Shown: positions 1 through 7,933 of the stretch, in pieces
Position numbering within the stretch: position 1 is the first letter of the stretch
How the letters are laid out: every line of letters starts with the position of its first letter
NCBI RefSeq assembly: GCF_900129505.1
Contig: NZ_LT670818.1
Location: forward strand, 4,497,001 to 4,561,000
DNA length: 64,000 nt
Direction of reading: 5' to 3'
Source of the DNA: Bradyrhizobium erythrophlei
Lineage (GTDB): Bacteria; Pseudomonadota; Alphaproteobacteria; Rhizobiales; Xanthobacteraceae
The notes under the pieces: model-generated
The model's database searches: none
What the model saw: the letters and a program-made list of their open reading frames with translations, nothing else
Told to the model about the DNA's origin: nothing
Position numbers and translations under genes: made by a program

Positions 1-1968
1 GGATTTGTCCAGGATGTCCGGGGCCGCGCTGGCCGGAGTGCCGGAGAGTTCGCCCGAATAGGTGAAGACGGTTCGTCCCGCCGTGAGGCTCGGGCGCGGC
101 GTAATGAAGCGCGCGAGCGTCGAGTTGTCGAGCGGCAGCACGTTGTACTTCTTCGCCTCGGCGTAAAAGAGGCCCTGCATCTCCCTAAGCTTATCCGGCA
201 TCCTGGTGGCCAGGTCGTTATACTCGGTGGGGTCCTCCTGGACGTTGTAAAGCTCCCAATTATACCCTGTGATCACATCGGGAGGCGTCTTGGAGCTTAG
301 CTCCCACGGGAGAGTCACCGGCGTCGTCGCCGCCACCCACCCGTTGTTGTAGATGGCCCGATTGCCAAGCATCTCGAAATATTGCGTCGCGTGTCGCGTG
401 GGCGCGGCGGCGTTCGCGTTGTCCCACGTGTACATCATGCTCACACCTTCGATTGGGATCTGCTTGATCCCGTTGATCGTATCTGGCTGCGGAATGCCAG
501 TCGCTTCGAGGATGGTCGGGACGACGTCGATCACGTGAGCGAACTGGCGGCGAATGCCGCCCAGATCAGTGATGTGGCCGGGCCAGGAAATCGCCATGCC
601 CTGCGCCGTCCCACCGAAGTGCGATGCCACCTGCTTCGTCCACTTGAACGGTGTGTCCATCGCCCACGCCCACTCCGCCGCATAGTGTGGGAATGTCCGT
701 TCCGATCCCCAGAACGGATACCAGAGAAACTGGTCCTTCACCGGTACTTCAACGCCATTGAAAGTGGTGAACTCGTTCGGGGTGCCGTTGAGTATGCCTT
801 CGGCGCTCGCGCCGTTGTCGCCACCAATATAGATAATCAGGGTGTTGTTAAGCTCGCCGAGGTCTTCAACGGCCTGGATGACCCGGCCAATCTCATGGTC
901 GGCATAGGCGAGGTAAGCTCCATAGACATCCGCTTGCTTGATGAAGAGCTTCTTCTCGTCCCAACTGAGGGAGTCCCACTGCGGCAGCTCTTTCGGCCAC
1001 GGCGTCAGCTTAGCGTTTTCGGGCATAACGCCCAATCGCTTCTGGTTGGCGAAGATGGTCTCGCGCACTTTGTTCCACCCGTCATCGAAAAGGTGCATGT
1101 CGCTGATCTTCTTGATCCATTCCGGCGTCGGATGGTGAGGCGCATGGGTAGCGCCGGGTACGTAGTAGACAAAGAACGGTTTGTCGGGCGCGATCTCCTT
1201 GAGCTGCTTGATCTGCTGGATGGCGTCGTCGGCCATCGCCGTCTCCAGGTTCCAGCCGGGATTGCCCTCGAAGGGATAGATCGCAGTTGTGTTGCGGAAC
1301 AGGTTCGGCTGCCACTGGCTGGCATCGCCGCCGACAAAGCCGTAGAAATAATCGAAGCCCATGCCATTGGGCCACTGATTGAACGGCCCGGCTTGGCTCG
1401 CCTGGTAAAATGGCGTGTTGTGGTCCTTGCCGAACCACGAGGTTGCGTACCCGTTTTCCTTCAAGATGGTACCGATGGTGCCTTTCTCGATTGGGATAAT
1501 GGAGTCGTAACCCGGGAAGCCCGTCGCTGCTTCGCCGACCACCCCGTAGCCGACCGAGTGATGGTTGCGTCCCGTGATAATCGCTGCCCTCGTCGGCGAG
1601 CAGAGCGCCGCAGAGTGGAAATTCGTGTAGCGCAGTCCCTGTGCGGCGATGCGATCCATCGTAGGCGTGGGTATAACGCCGCCGAAGGTACCCGGTGCAC
1701 CGAAACCCTGATCGTCCGTCATGATCAGCAGCACGTTGGGCGCGCCCTTCGGCGGCACGACGCGCGGGGCCCACCAAGCCTTGGACTCCGAGGCTTTCTC
1801 TTTAATCACCCCGCCGAATTTCGGATCGGGCGGCGGAAGTTGTTTGCCGGTGATGGTAGTGGTGGCTTCAGGCGAACCCGGGACACCTGTGACCTGCTGC
1901 GCCGATGTCGGGACGCAACCAAGGGCGAGAAGGCTTGCGCCTGCAAGCATGCTGTGGCTGATTTTCAT
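1..1968 (-). CDS. Exported arylsulfatase-type sulfatase (C-terminus beyond window)
   Basis: The frame is open from the ATG at 1968 to the window edge (656 codons), so the C-terminus is missing. It starts with a Sec-type signal peptide (about residues 1-23, likely cut after TSA), which indicates a periplasmic enzyme. The sulfatase fold is clear: NVLLIMTDDQGFG at about 78-90 supplies the metal-binding aspartates, and CSPTR at 123-127 is the C-x-P-x-R motif whose cysteine is converted to formylglycine. A later GGDNGA segment fits the second metal/nucleophile region. Sulfatases hydrolyse sulfate esters; the substrate cannot be told from sequence. The enzyme needs a formylglycine-generating activity, which is not in the window. 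A GGGAG ribosome site precedes the start. A 533-codon open frame on the other strand is a shadow. Confidence 0.93.
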   Translation of the reverse strand, partial: MKISHSMLAGASLLALGCVPTSAQQVTGVPGSPEATTTITGKQLPPPDPKFGGVIKEKASESKAWWAPRVVPPKGAPNVLLIMTDDQGFGAPGTFGGVIPTPTMDRIAAQGLRYTNFHSAALCSPTRAAIITGRNHHSVGYGVVGEAATGFPGYDSIIPIEKGTIGTILKENGYATSWFGKDHNTPFYQASQAGPFNQWPNGMGFDYFYGFVGGDASQWQPNLFRNTTAIYPFEGNPGWNLETAMADDAIQQIKQLKEIAPDKPFFVYYVPGATHAPHHPTPEWIKKISDMHLFDDGWNKVRETIFANQKRLGVMPENAKLTPWPKELPQWDSLSWDEKKLFIKQADVYGAYLAYADHEIGRVIQAVEDLGELNNTLIIYIGGDNGASAEGILNGTPNEFTTFNGVEVPVKDQFLWYPFWGSERTFPHYAAEWAWAMDTPFKWTKQVASHFGGTAQGMAISWPGHITDLGGIRRQFAHVIDVVPTILEATGIPQPDTINGIKQIPIEGVSMMYTWDNANAAAPTRHATQYFEMLGNRAIYNNGWVAATTPVTLPWELSSKTPPDVITGYNWELYNVQEDPTEYNDLATRMPDKLREMQGLFYAEAKKYNVLPLDNSTLARFITPRPSLTAGRTVFTYSGELSGTPASAAPDILDKS

Positions 1969-2432
1969 GGAAAGCTCCCGTAGCCTTAAAGGGACCCACG
2001 AACCCTCCACCATGGCCCGATAGAGAGGGACGGCCTATGCAAAAACGGCCAGAGCAAAAAATAAAGGAGCCTTTCGTGCAATGTCCGGTTGGGGTCAAAA
2101 TGCGAAATACTCCGAGCGAGCAGATGTTTTCCGCTTTGCCCCCAACACCAGACATTGCGTGATGCAGTCGGCACTTCGCATTTGTGCCAGAAGCGGACAT
2201 CTGACAATACGGCGGTGAGGTCTACTAACCAGGGCGTCGATGCGCTGGGCAACGCCATCCGACCGCCTGATACTTGGATTCAATCCCGATGGCCGAGACC
2301 GGGCATGAGTGTCTCTTGAGTTCATACAACCCAGGCTCGGAAAATTTTACGCGGCACCAGCGAAGGCGTCGCGGCTTTACAAGCCGCGCCCGAACGTGTT
2401 TGAGCGCTCGGTCGCCAGATTGGCATCTATCT
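1969..2432. other. Intergenic region with a degenerate dispersed repeat
   Basis: There is no convincing gene between the sulfatase and the MFS transporter. The stretch holds one copy of a short degenerate repeat (2123-2204, listed separately). It also has a small hairpin, CGCGGCTT-tac-AAGCCGCG, at about 2370-2388. Short open frames here overlap on both strands and lack ribosome sites. Confidence 0.5.
2123..2204. repeat. Degenerate 80-bp dispersed repeat, copy 1
   Basis: This copy resembles 4854-4933. Both begin with a GATG..CTTTGCCCC block, continue through a ..GACAT.. block, and end with GTGCCAGAAG followed by a GGACATCTG/GAGACGTCTG end. Spacing is nearly conserved between the copies and the divergence is substantial. 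Such remnants are often mis-annotated as small proteins. Confidence 0.5.
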
Positions 2433-2452
2433 AGGCGTCGGAACCGACGCCT
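2433..2452 (-). terminator. Hairpin at the end of the MFS gene
   Basis: A perfect 9-bp inverted repeat (AGGCGTCGG, 2-nt loop, CCGACGCCT) overlaps the stop codon of the MFS gene and lies just downstream on that strand. No T-run follows, so it may act as an RNA 3' end stabiliser and not as an intrinsic terminator. Confidence 0.45.
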
Positions 2453-3732
2453 TAAACAACGCGTTTGCCAGCCTGGGCCGCGATCGGCCTCTGCACAAAA
2501 TACATCACGATGAGGGAAATCACCGCCGTTGCAACGACGACGTATCCCAGCCGGTCGAAATGCCGGAGCGAACCGTCGGAATTTTGTGCGATGAGCGCGG
2601 CGGCGAGCACGGAGCCGAGCCCGCCGGAGAGCTGTTGCAGGGAAGCGCCGACCGCGCTGAAGGAGCCGCGTTGTGCGGGCTCGGGGATTGCGGAAATCAA
2701 TGCCTGCGACGGGATCATGCGCGAAAAGATGCCGACGAACATCATGACGTTGACCAGGATCGCGACCGTCAGACTGACCTGACCGAGATGCGTGTAGATC
2801 AGCACCATGACGATGGACATGGCGCTGCCGAAGGCGAACGTGGGGAATTTGCCAAAAGCATCGCTCGCGCGTCCCACTAACGGTCCGATGAAAATGCTAA
2901 ACAGGCCGGAGACGAGATAGATCGTCGGCAGATGAACGATATCGATGCCGAGATTATGCACGGTGTAGGCGCTGCCGAACGGCATCAGCATGTAGCCGCC
3001 GGTCGCCAGCAGCGTCGTCACCGCGAATGCCATCCAATAGCGTGGCTGTGCGACCGTTGCGATCAGATGCCGGAACGCGTTTTTGTCCCGCTTCAGCAAG
3101 AGATGGCCGCTCACCGGTTTCATCAAAAACAGCACGGCGACCATCCCGGCGATCGACAGGCCGACCAATGCGCCGAACGCGACGTGCCAGTTCCAATGGT
3201 TGGAGAGAAAAAGACCGGCCGGGATGCCAAGCACTTGGCTTGCGGCGAAGGCGGTTTGCACGAAGCCCATGACGCGGCCGCGCAAGTGCAGCGCAAAGAG
3301 ATCGGTGACGATGGCGAGCACAACGGAGCCGATCACACCGCCGAACAAGCCGGTAACGATCCGCCCCAGCAGCAGCACATGATAGTTGGGAGCGATCGCG
3401 CAAAGCGCCGTTCCAAGGGTAAAGCCGACATAAAAAAACAAAAGCAGCCTCTTGCGATCGAACTGATCGGCAAAGCCGGCCGCCAGGATGCCGGAAATTC
3501 CCGCGCTGAATGCGTAGGCCGAGACCGCCACCCCGAACTGTGCGGCAGAAATATTGAGCGCCGGCATGATGATGGCGCCGAGTGGCGACATGATCATGAA
3601 ATCGATGATGATCGTGAACTGGACAAGCGCCAGCAGCGCAACGAGGATTGACTGGTAGCGCGAAAAGCCGCGGGATGGCTCTTGCCGCTCATCGATCGGC
3701 TCCGTCAGGGTTTGTTCGGTCATGACATTCAT
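2452..3732 (-). CDS. MFS transporter, DHA1-like
   Basis: The protein is 426 aa with about 12 hydrophobic segments. The first follows a roughly 25-residue polar N-terminus. The loop between helices 2 and 3 carries GFADQFDRKRLLLF, which matches the MFS motif A (G-x-x-x-D-x-x-G/D-R-K/R). The GRIVTGLFGG segment matches helix 4 of drug and sugar efflux members. It is probably an inner-membrane proton-coupled exporter of small molecules; the substrate is unknown. ATGs at 3732 and 3723 are both possible starts, and neither has a clear Shine-Dalgarno. It stands alone, flanked by repeats and gene remnants. Confidence 0.85.
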   Translation of the reverse strand: MNVMTEQTLTEPIDERQEPSRGFSRYQSILVALLALVQFTIIIDFMIMSPLGAIIMPALNISAAQFGVAVSAYAFSAGISGILAAGFADQFDRKRLLLFFYVGFTLGTALCAIAPNYHVLLLGRIVTGLFGGVIGSVVLAIVTDLFALHLRGRVMGFVQTAFAASQVLGIPAGLFLSNHWNWHVAFGALVGLSIAGMVAVLFLMKPVSGHLLLKRDKNAFRHLIATVAQPRYWMAFAVTTLLATGGYMLMPFGSAYTVHNLGIDIVHLPTIYLVSGLFSIFIGPLVGRASDAFGKFPTFAFGSAMSIVMVLIYTHLGQVSLTVAILVNVMMFVGIFSRMIPSQALISAIPEPAQRGSFSAVGASLQQLSGGLGSVLAAALIAQNSDGSLRHFDRLGYVVVATAVISLIVMYFVQRPIAAQAGKRVV

Positions 3733-3874
3733 TCAGGAGGGGAGAAGGGTGAGGACGTGCGGTGTGCCGCCCGGCGCCGATCACTATCTATTCTGGCTCT
3801 GCGCTATTTCGATGGCTTGACAAGCAGTTTAATGCCTGATCGACGTGATGCGTCGGTTCAGACTGCGGGAGGTT
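3733..3874. promoter_or_regulatory. Upstream region of the MFS gene
   Basis: This short spacer lies between the MFS start and the remnant at 3875. It is locally AT-richer and presumably holds the MFS promoter. I see no convincing -35/-10 pair and no operator-like palindrome. Confidence 0.3.
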
Positions 3875-4081
3875 CTATCGCCACATCCCTCGCATGCGAG
3901 CACTGATATCCAGCGTTGGCCCTTGGCTGGCCGCGCGAGCTGCAGTGTCGGCCGATATGACCAGCCACTTCGTCCGCTCGAACAGACCGAGTAACTTTTC
4001 GGGAATGAAGCACGTCCTGGAGGCATAGAGGTGACGATCGCCCTGCGCGTGCTGGTCTTGGACGGAGAAGCGCTGTGAACT
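3875..4081 (-). pseudogene. Start-less gene remnant (about 68 codons)
   Basis: On the minus strand this frame reads as protein-like sequence, with segments such as QRFSVQDQHAQGDRHLY and KLLGLFERTKWLVISADTA, ending at a TAG at 3875. It is closed upstream by a TAA directly before 4081 and has no usable start codon. I interpret it as the 3' part of a degraded hypothetical gene. It cannot be assigned a function. Confidence 0.4.
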
Positions 4082-4093
4082 TTAACGGTGAAA

Positions 4094-4425
4094 ATGAGAT
4101 CAAAAGCAGGCGGCTGGCAACGCCGGTTTGATGACCCGATACGGCTGCCCGATGGCCGCGAGCTGAAGACGCTGCGTGACGCCGACATTACATCGCGGCG
4201 CTGCCCAAGGCGACGCACCGAAAGCCGGAGTGGGAGCTGGCGATCGCATTGCTGCTGAGCGCCGCCGAGAACGGCGGCGTCGTCATGATGGCGCGGACCG
4301 CGGTGACGCAGGCGTTGACCGGCCGGAAGGTGGCGATGCCGGAGCTGCGCTTCGTCGATGGCACGGTCTTCCTGGGGGCCCCTGAAAGGTCGCGCAAACG
4401 CCGCCGCTGTTCTGATCCTGTGTGA
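4094..4425 (+). pseudogene. Frameshifted small hypothetical gene
   Basis: From the ATG at 4094 the reading is MRSKAGGWQRRFDDPIRLPD and onwards through LKTLRDAD. The coherent sequence then continues one frame over, near base 4186, as YIAALPKATHRKPEWELA and so on to a TGA at 4423. A single-base deletion joins the halves. The reconstructed product of about 110 aa resembles a small conserved protein (DDPI-LPDG-LRDA-YIAALPK-PEW pattern) that I recognise from bradyrhizobia, with no known role. The neighbouring remnant at 3875-4081 supports local decay. Confidence 0.55.
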
Positions 4426-4552
4426 CATCACACGCCAATCGCCGAAGCGTGATTGCGCTACCCCCGCGCGAGGGGAATGCCAACGCCTAACTGTCAGTCA
4501 CGTCAATGGACAGCACGCGCATGGATTGCGCGCCAGTGACAGGAGGATAGCA

Positions 4553-4807
4553 ATGACCAGTTTCAAAGTTTTGGGCGCGACGCTCGTTCTTTCCGCGCTC
4601 CTTGCGACGCCCGCCTCGGCATGGGAGGCGATCTCGGAGCCCGCCGCGGCCGCAGCCAAGGACCCGACCTTCTCCATCTACTCGAACGATGGCCGTGGAT
4701 TCTCGCGTACAATGGCCTCGCAGGCACCACTCGGCGACGCGTCGGGACTGCATATGTCGGTGCGGCCGCATCGCGGAAATCACACCGCCGGCGTCAAGCG
4801 CTACTGA
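4553..4807 (+). CDS. Small exported hypothetical protein
   Basis: This is an 84-aa protein with a clean Sec signal peptide: MTSFK, then a hydrophobic stretch, with cleavage expected after PASA at about residue 23. The mature part is only about 60 residues and polar, with no cysteines and no recognised domain. The start at 4553 is chosen because AGGAGG lies about 8 nt upstream and because it begins exactly at the signal peptide. A longer frame from 4358 would overlap the pseudogene and is unlikely. Confidence 0.65.
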   Translation: MTSFKVLGATLVLSALLATPASAWEAISEPAAAAAKDPTFSIYSNDGRGFSRTMASQAPLGDASGLHMSVRPHRGNHTAGVKRY

Positions 4808-4853
4808 ACACGGACTTCGAATTGCCAGTAACGGAAGTCGCGGCCTGCGGCGG

Positions 4854-4933
4854 GATGTCTGCTTTGCCCCGGTGAGCGGACATCGTGAGGCTGCCTCGGC
4901 ATGTCCGAAAAGTGCCAGAAGGAGACGTCTGCG
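4854..4933. repeat. Degenerate 80-bp dispersed repeat, copy 2
   Basis: This is the counterpart of 2123-2204 in the same orientation. It shares the CTTTGCCCC, GACAT and GTGCCAGAAG blocks. It sits between the small exported protein and the end of the HExxH protein gene. Confidence 0.5.
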
Positions 4934-4944
4934 AGACCACGCTT

Positions 4945-5670
4945 CTAGGTTCGACGCGAAGAGGATCCATCGAAACGATAGGCCAATCGGAGCATCCTGG
5001 CTCTAACCGCCTGCACTTTCAGCACAACGCTAATTACCCAGTTCGGTGCTCCCATGTGGCGTAGCGTTTCAACGTTCCCCCGCTCCCAACGTTGCCAACT
5101 GTTCGTGTTGGAAAAGTAGTCATGCTCGCCAATACACCACTCCAATGTGCGCGCAATTTCCTCCCGCAACGGTTCGGCTTGCGGTAGCTTGCCAACAAAG
5201 TTCAGTTCTCGCCGAAGACAAATCGCCTCGATCCGAGAACGCACTTTTTCATTATAGCTGATGCCCCACCGCTCCAGCCTTGCATGGGTCGCTTCATGAA
5301 CGATGCAGGATGCGATGCGTTCGAGCGAGGTCGTTTCAAGGAGAACAAAGCGCTCATCGAGTTTGCAAGCGTTCAGCGACCGCTCGTAGCTTGCGCGAGC
5401 ATTTGGGAGTAAGTCCACCCATATTCGTTCGAGGTTACTGATGATGCGAGAATAGTGAAGTGGATCATGGTCTTTGATCAGTCGGAGTGCATCTTCGACG
5501 CGGCATAACCCGGGCTGCGGTTTGCATTCCATGCTCCCAACCCAGAGTCCATCAACCTCTCGGCTCGTTGATAGCCAGAGGCCAATCCTATCGACGATAG
5601 TTGCCTTCCGATCCGACTTCTTTGCGAAGGATACACCGCGCAAATTCCGTCGGGTTTTCAAATGCGGCAA
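4945..5670 (-). CDS. Hypothetical protein with an HExxH zinc-site motif
   Basis: This 241-aa protein belongs to no family I recognise. In the middle it carries CIVHEATHARLERW, a textbook HExxH zinc-peptidase helix. A downstream glutamate in RSRIEAIC, about 20 residues on, could be the third ligand (gluzincin-like spacing). There is no signal peptide and no membrane segment. A TTG start at 5670 is supported by GAGGGGAG about 7 nt upstream. Base composition is visibly more AT-rich than the neighbours and codon use is less biased, which suggests horizontal acquisition. A cytoplasmic metallohydrolase or an inactive relative are both possible. Confidence 0.6.
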   Translation of the reverse strand: MPHLKTRRNLRGVSFAKKSDRKATIVDRIGLWLSTSREVDGLWVGSMECKPQPGLCRVEDALRLIKDHDPLHYSRIISNLERIWVDLLPNARASYERSLNACKLDERFVLLETTSLERIASCIVHEATHARLERWGISYNEKVRSRIEAICLRRELNFVGKLPQAEPLREEIARTLEWCIGEHDYFSNTNSWQRWERGNVETLRHMGAPNWVISVVLKVQAVRARMLRLAYRFDGSSSRRT

Positions 5671-6147
5671 GCGTCAACTCCCCTCTCACAGGCTTAACTC
5701 GGCCTCTTGCCGACATCCTTTAGGCGAGCGCTTCTTGCGGGTTAGTTAGAAGTTTATTTCAAATAGTATTGATCATCGGATTTCTGGCAAGTGATCATCT
5801 AATCAATAGCCGCTTTGGGTCAAACTGAGACCTTGGACCGCGTTCGGAATTGGTCCGTTCGTCCCCTGACAACTGACATCGCAAGACCGGCCCGGCAGGT
5901 CCGTTCCGTGCCACAAAGAGACGAAAATCGAGGAAAATCCGCGATTCTGAAGCGGACATTTCGCGGCCCGGGAACAAAAAAGTTGCGGCTGCGCGCACGA
6001 AGTAGCCGACGATAATCTGCAGCAACGAATGCCGGCGGTTGCCTATCGCTACACATTTGGTGGCGGTGTTGCCAGCGCATTCCAATGAGCGGACGCCTCC
6101 CGCCGGCGCGCCGGCACACAGACAGTTATCCAATTAGAAAACTATTG
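5671..6147. other. Gene-poor spacer
   Basis: About 480 bp lie between the HExxH gene and the ArsR promoter. The first 120 bp are AT-rich and probably contain the promoter of the HExxH gene. The rest includes a perfect 14-bp palindrome (GCCGGCGCGCCGGC at 6102-6115) and repeat-like GACAT/GCGGACATT fragments. I found no gene with a ribosome site. Confidence 0.4.
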
Positions 6148-6192
6148 TTGACAGATGCCCGTCGCGCATCTATTGTTAGCTATATGGCTAAC
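6148..6192 (+). promoter_or_regulatory. Promoter and putative autoregulatory operator of the ArsR gene
   Basis: A perfect -35 TTGACA (6148-6153) is separated by 17 bp from TATTGT (6171-6176). The expected transcription start is at about 6183, directly at the ATG (6184), and no Shine-Dalgarno precedes the ATG, so a leaderless mRNA is likely. An inverted repeat GTTAGC-N6-GCTAAC (6175-6180, 6187-6192) covers the -10 to start region, as expected for an ArsR operator. Confidence 0.6.
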
Positions 6193-6540
6193 CATCCTCC
6201 TTATCTCGACAACGTGTTCAGCGCGCTCGCCGATCCAACGCGGCGCGCAATCATTGCGCGGCTCTCGCAAGGCGAGGCTTCCGTGGGCGAACTCGCTCAG
6301 CCATTCGACATGGCTCTGCCGAGCCTGATGAAACACATACGTGTGTTGGAAACCGGTGGCCTCGTCGAGTCGGAGAAGCATGGCCGCGTCCGCACATGCC
6401 GCCTGATGCCAGGCGCCATGAAGGGGGCCGAGAACTGGCTCGCCGAGCAGCGCGCCATCTGGGAAGCCCGCCTTGACCGGCTCGAGTCTTATGTTGCGAC
6501 GCTTGAGAAGAAGCCGCCAAGGAGAAGGCGTCGTGACTGA
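6184..6540 (+). CDS. ArsR/SmtB-type winged-helix regulator
   Basis: This 118-aa DNA-binding protein has the winged helix at about residues 10-80: VFSALADPTRRAIIARLSQG, then VGELAQPF, then a recognition helix in LPSLMKHIRVLETGGLV. It lacks the ELCVC cysteine metal site of ArsR/SmtB. It belongs to the metal-free subgroup that is regularly paired with an SRPBCC/AHSA1 gene, as here. The C-terminus is an acidic-basic helix ending in PPRRRRRD. It probably represses its own operon through the dyad over its start. Translation of the next gene is closely coupled (a TGATG overlap is available, or 38 bp to the preferred start). Confidence 0.88.
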   Translation: MANHPPYLDNVFSALADPTRRAIIARLSQGEASVGELAQPFDMALPSLMKHIRVLETGGLVESEKHGRVRTCRLMPGAMKGAENWLAEQRAIWEARLDRLESYVATLEKKPPRRRRRD

Positions 6541-6578
6541 TGCACCACACTACATCCTCAAGAGCACAGGAAATCGCC

Positions 6579-7070
6579 ATGACCTCAACTCCGGACGCCG
6601 CCCTCGCACGCTGGGATATCGAGCGCGAGATCGTTCTCTCGCGTGTCATCAAGGCAAAGCGTGATATCGTCTTTGCTGCCTGGACAGAACCGGAGCATTT
6701 GCCAAACTGGTTCGGGCCGGCGGGGTTCAAGATCGAAACCAAGGAGATCGACATTCGCGTCGGTGGCGTGTGGCGCTTCGACATGCTTGCCCCAAACGGC
6801 CAGCGATTTACGAATCGAATGCGCTTTCGGCGCATCGAGCCGCCGCACCTGATCGAGATTGATCACGGTTCGGACATGGATGACGATCCAGCCCGTTTTC
6901 GCTCCACGATTACGTTCGATGAGCAGAGCGACGGCAAGACCGTGATCACGCTGCGGCAACTGCATCCGACCAAAGCACAGCGCGACAGGACGATCGGCTT
7001 CGGCGCCGTCGAGTTCGGCTACCAGACCCTGGATAAATTGGCTCGGCATGTCGAGACAGCGACAGGCTGA
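6579..7070 (+). CDS. SRPBCC/AHSA1-family protein
   Basis: This 163-aa START-like (Bet v 1 fold) protein has the AHSA1 hallmark AAWTEPEHLPNWFGP near residue 33, the GGVWRFDM strand around 60, and a C-terminal long helix (FGYQTLDKLARHVE). Such proteins bind hydrophobic ligands in a helix-grip pocket; the ligand is unknown. ATG 6579 is preferred for AGGAAA 7 nt upstream. ATG 6540, overlapping the arsR stop, is an alternative that adds 13 residues. It forms an operon with the regulator, a common pairing whose inducer is usually not known. Confidence 0.85.
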   Translation: MTSTPDAALARWDIEREIVLSRVIKAKRDIVFAAWTEPEHLPNWFGPAGFKIETKEIDIRVGGVWRFDMLAPNGQRFTNRMRFRRIEPPHLIEIDHGSDMDDDPARFRSTITFDEQSDGKTVITLRQLHPTKAQRDRTIGFGAVEFGYQTLDKLARHVETATG

Positions 7071-7330
7071 TGACTTCGAATGGAACCCTGCAAGACGGGT
7101 GTGATGAGCGCCATGATGTCCGGTTCCGAAAGCGCTGGCGATGTCTCTTGCGGGTCAAACGCGTCTCTTTGGCCGTCGGCTAGCCACTTCCGGTCAGGTC
7201 CAAACTCCGGACATGTCGCTGCGCCTCTCGCGCCTTAGCTCAGTACTTACCCAGGGTCGCAATGTAGGCCGGTTCGGCGGCTTTCAGGGCCTTCCGCGAG
7301 TTGGCGGACAGGGTGATGGTCACCAAAAAA
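7071..7330. other. Spacer with a short protein-like frame
   Basis: No standard gene is present. On the minus strand, 7323-7240 holds a 27-codon GTG-initiated frame (starting VTITLSANSRKALKAAE) that looks protein-like but has no ribosome site. It may be a gene remnant. GTCAGG/GACAT-rich fragments resemble degraded repeats elsewhere in the window. Confidence 0.3.
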
Positions 7331-7780
7331 ATGACCCGACGGGCAAATCACTTCTGATTTTCCGAAGTCGTGTCAAGCCCAGGAATCAAAAATATTCTGC
7401 TTTCGCCGTCGGGCAAATCAGTGGTTTGAATCCGCCCGTCTCACCCGACAAGAGGGGCGGCTCGCGATCGTCACGAAACGCGCGGTGGGATGCGATGGAC
7501 GCGGATGTGCCGACGACGAACGGCATTGAAGCGTACGGCGAAGTCGTGTGGTCCTGACGCCTCGACGCTGGCGTCAAGCTTTTGCGGAAGTATCCGTGAA
7601 AGTGACGGTGGCAAGAAAGCCCGATCACCGGGGAGAGCGCGATATAAACCGTAAAACCGTTGCGCAGGGAAAGCCGGGATGCCTCCGCTGAACCTGTATG
7701 CTCGTGTGCACTTTGTTTTGTGCACTTCGCACACGAGACCGCGGATGCAGCGCGCACCCGGCTTTCCCTGCGCCCTCTCT
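7331..7780 (-). repeat. Large fold-back repeat, copy A
   Basis: This copy matches 24413-24855 read in the opposite direction. The two share a 34-nt identical run (7544-7577 against 24618-24651), the CCCGGTGATCGGGCTTT block, and the end TTTGCCCGTCGGGTCA. At its inner end, two perfect 17-bp arms (7662-7678 and 7757-7773) enclose a second stem (CTCGTGTGC 7701-7709 with GCACACGAG 7729-7737), giving a cruciform-like structure. No transposase is encoded. It resembles a non-autonomous dispersed element common in bradyrhizobial genomes. Confidence 0.75.
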
Positions 7781-7933
7781 GATCGAGGGCGAGGACTTTC
7801 AGCAAAGCTCGGGCCCATCGTGTCGCGAGAATGCGAACACACGTCCAGTTGTCATCCAGTATTTCCGGAGACACCGATGATAGAATCGAGAAGCCGCAGG
7901 GGCGCGCGCGCTCAGAACCGTTCGTTGCCCGGC

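Noticed and set aside
382..1983. Long open frame (533 codons) on the plus strand
   Set aside because: It is antisense to the sulfatase, whose frame has a signal peptide and catalytic motifs. The plus frame shows no domain and is rich in Arg, as expected for a high-GC shadow.
7662..7773. tRNA- or riboswitch-like structure in the double stem
   Set aside because: No tRNA consensus (no T-arm or anticodon arm pattern) is present, and the same structure recurs at 24421-24533 as part of a dispersed repeat.
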